From contig NZ_BAAAUX010000026.1 in assembly GCF_039534165.1 (NCBI RefSeq), positions 24,031 to 88,030 of the forward strand: a DNA stretch of 64,000 nt, written 5' to 3'. Source of the stretch: Saccharopolyspora_D taberi. Lineage in GTDB: Bacteria; Actinomycetota; Actinomycetes; Mycobacteriales; Pseudonocardiaceae. The translations under genes were made by a program, and so were the position numbers. Positions within the stretch are counted from its first letter, which is position 1. Every line of letters begins with the position of its first letter. Shown here piece after piece: positions 63,896-64,000 of this stretch. The notes under the pieces were generated by a model that did no database searches, had not been told where the DNA came from, and saw only the letters and a program-made list of their open reading frames with translations.

Positions 63896-64000
63896 GCGGT
63901 GGGGGTGGTGCGGTCGGCGGCGGTGGTCGGCCGCGGCGGCGATCTCGGCGGTCGGTCGGCTGGCGGCGGGCGGTGGCGGTCGGTGGCGGCGACCGCAGCG
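63896..64000 (+). repeat. G-rich low-complexity sequence at the window end
   Basis: Almost entirely GGTCGGCGGC/GGTGGCGGTC-type decamer-like repeats with many runs of G. It begins right after the ECF42 stop and runs off the window, so its extent is unknown. No gene is seen. Confidence 0.6.

Noticed and set aside
63896..64000. G-quadruplex or origin-like sequence at the window end
   Set aside because: Many G runs, but the sequence is truncated by the window and there is no DnaA-box-like or iteron pattern; recorded only as low complexity.

Overview
The window is very G+C-rich DNA with strong G/C third-position bias, many GTG starts and many stop/start overlaps, as expected of an actinobacterium. 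Two GlfT2-type galactofuranosyltransferases next to an Emb-type arabinosyltransferase point to an arabinogalactan-walled genus. Together with Scr1/DUF397 pairs, HelR and ECF42-DGPF loci, this fits Pseudonocardiaceae, probably a Saccharopolyspora-like organism (inference). No rRNA, tRNA, IS element, CRISPR array or origin was seen. One assembly gap (52 N) lies inside a secreted transglycosylase gene.

Layout. 1-3.0 kb: end of a Tm-1-like ATP-binding protein gene, a 61-bp tandem repeat, a 50-aa protein, and an acyl-CoA dehydrogenase divergent from a TetR regulator across a 17-bp palindrome. 3.1-7.6 kb: glycine module (promoter, tandem glycine riboswitch, gcvT, glyA, terminator, CycA-like permease, terminator). 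7.6-9.6 kb: SDR/MerR pair sharing a 19-bp-spacer promoter, and a membrane protein. 9.6-14.2 kb: NB-ARC/TPR NTPase, NarL-type two-component system, DedA. 14.2-19.1 kb: leuA, GntR, a second DedA, secreted GH30 glucosidase. 19.1-22.6 kb: membrane acyltransferase and processive GT2, joined by three overlapping micro-ORFs. 23-29.8 kb: DacB, LysE/Lrp, TesB, pyruvate kinase, VanZ, DUF2461. 29.8-32.0 kb: three-gene type-VII-secretion-substrate-like operon. 32.1-33.3 kb: TetR and paired SMR efflux. 33.3-34.5 kb: two tiny exported or membrane proteins and decayed genes. 34.5-39.2 kb: two methyltransferases, TAT esterase, large LuxR/NB-ARC regulator. 39.2-45.8 kb: 27-bp repeat, SLT protein, HelR, MFS/IclR pair with four operator-like repeats, TetR. 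46-55 kb: wall galactan/arabinan genes, including an Emb homologue containing two repeat-expanded insertions. 55-64 kb: YczE protein, MFS, HAD/CGNR divergent pair with duplicated operators, Scr1/DUF397 locus with two small cysteine proteins, APH, VOC, DGPF protein and ECF42 sigma factor.

The genes are mostly ordinary chromosomal metabolism, regulation and envelope functions. The least ordinary features are: (a) the chain of three micro-ORFs at 20367-20586; (b) the Emb homologue with 26 tandem nonapeptides plus a second repeated insert; (c) several unrelated short-period tandem repeats at gene junctions; and (d) clear operator palindromes in several divergent regulator-target intergenic regions.
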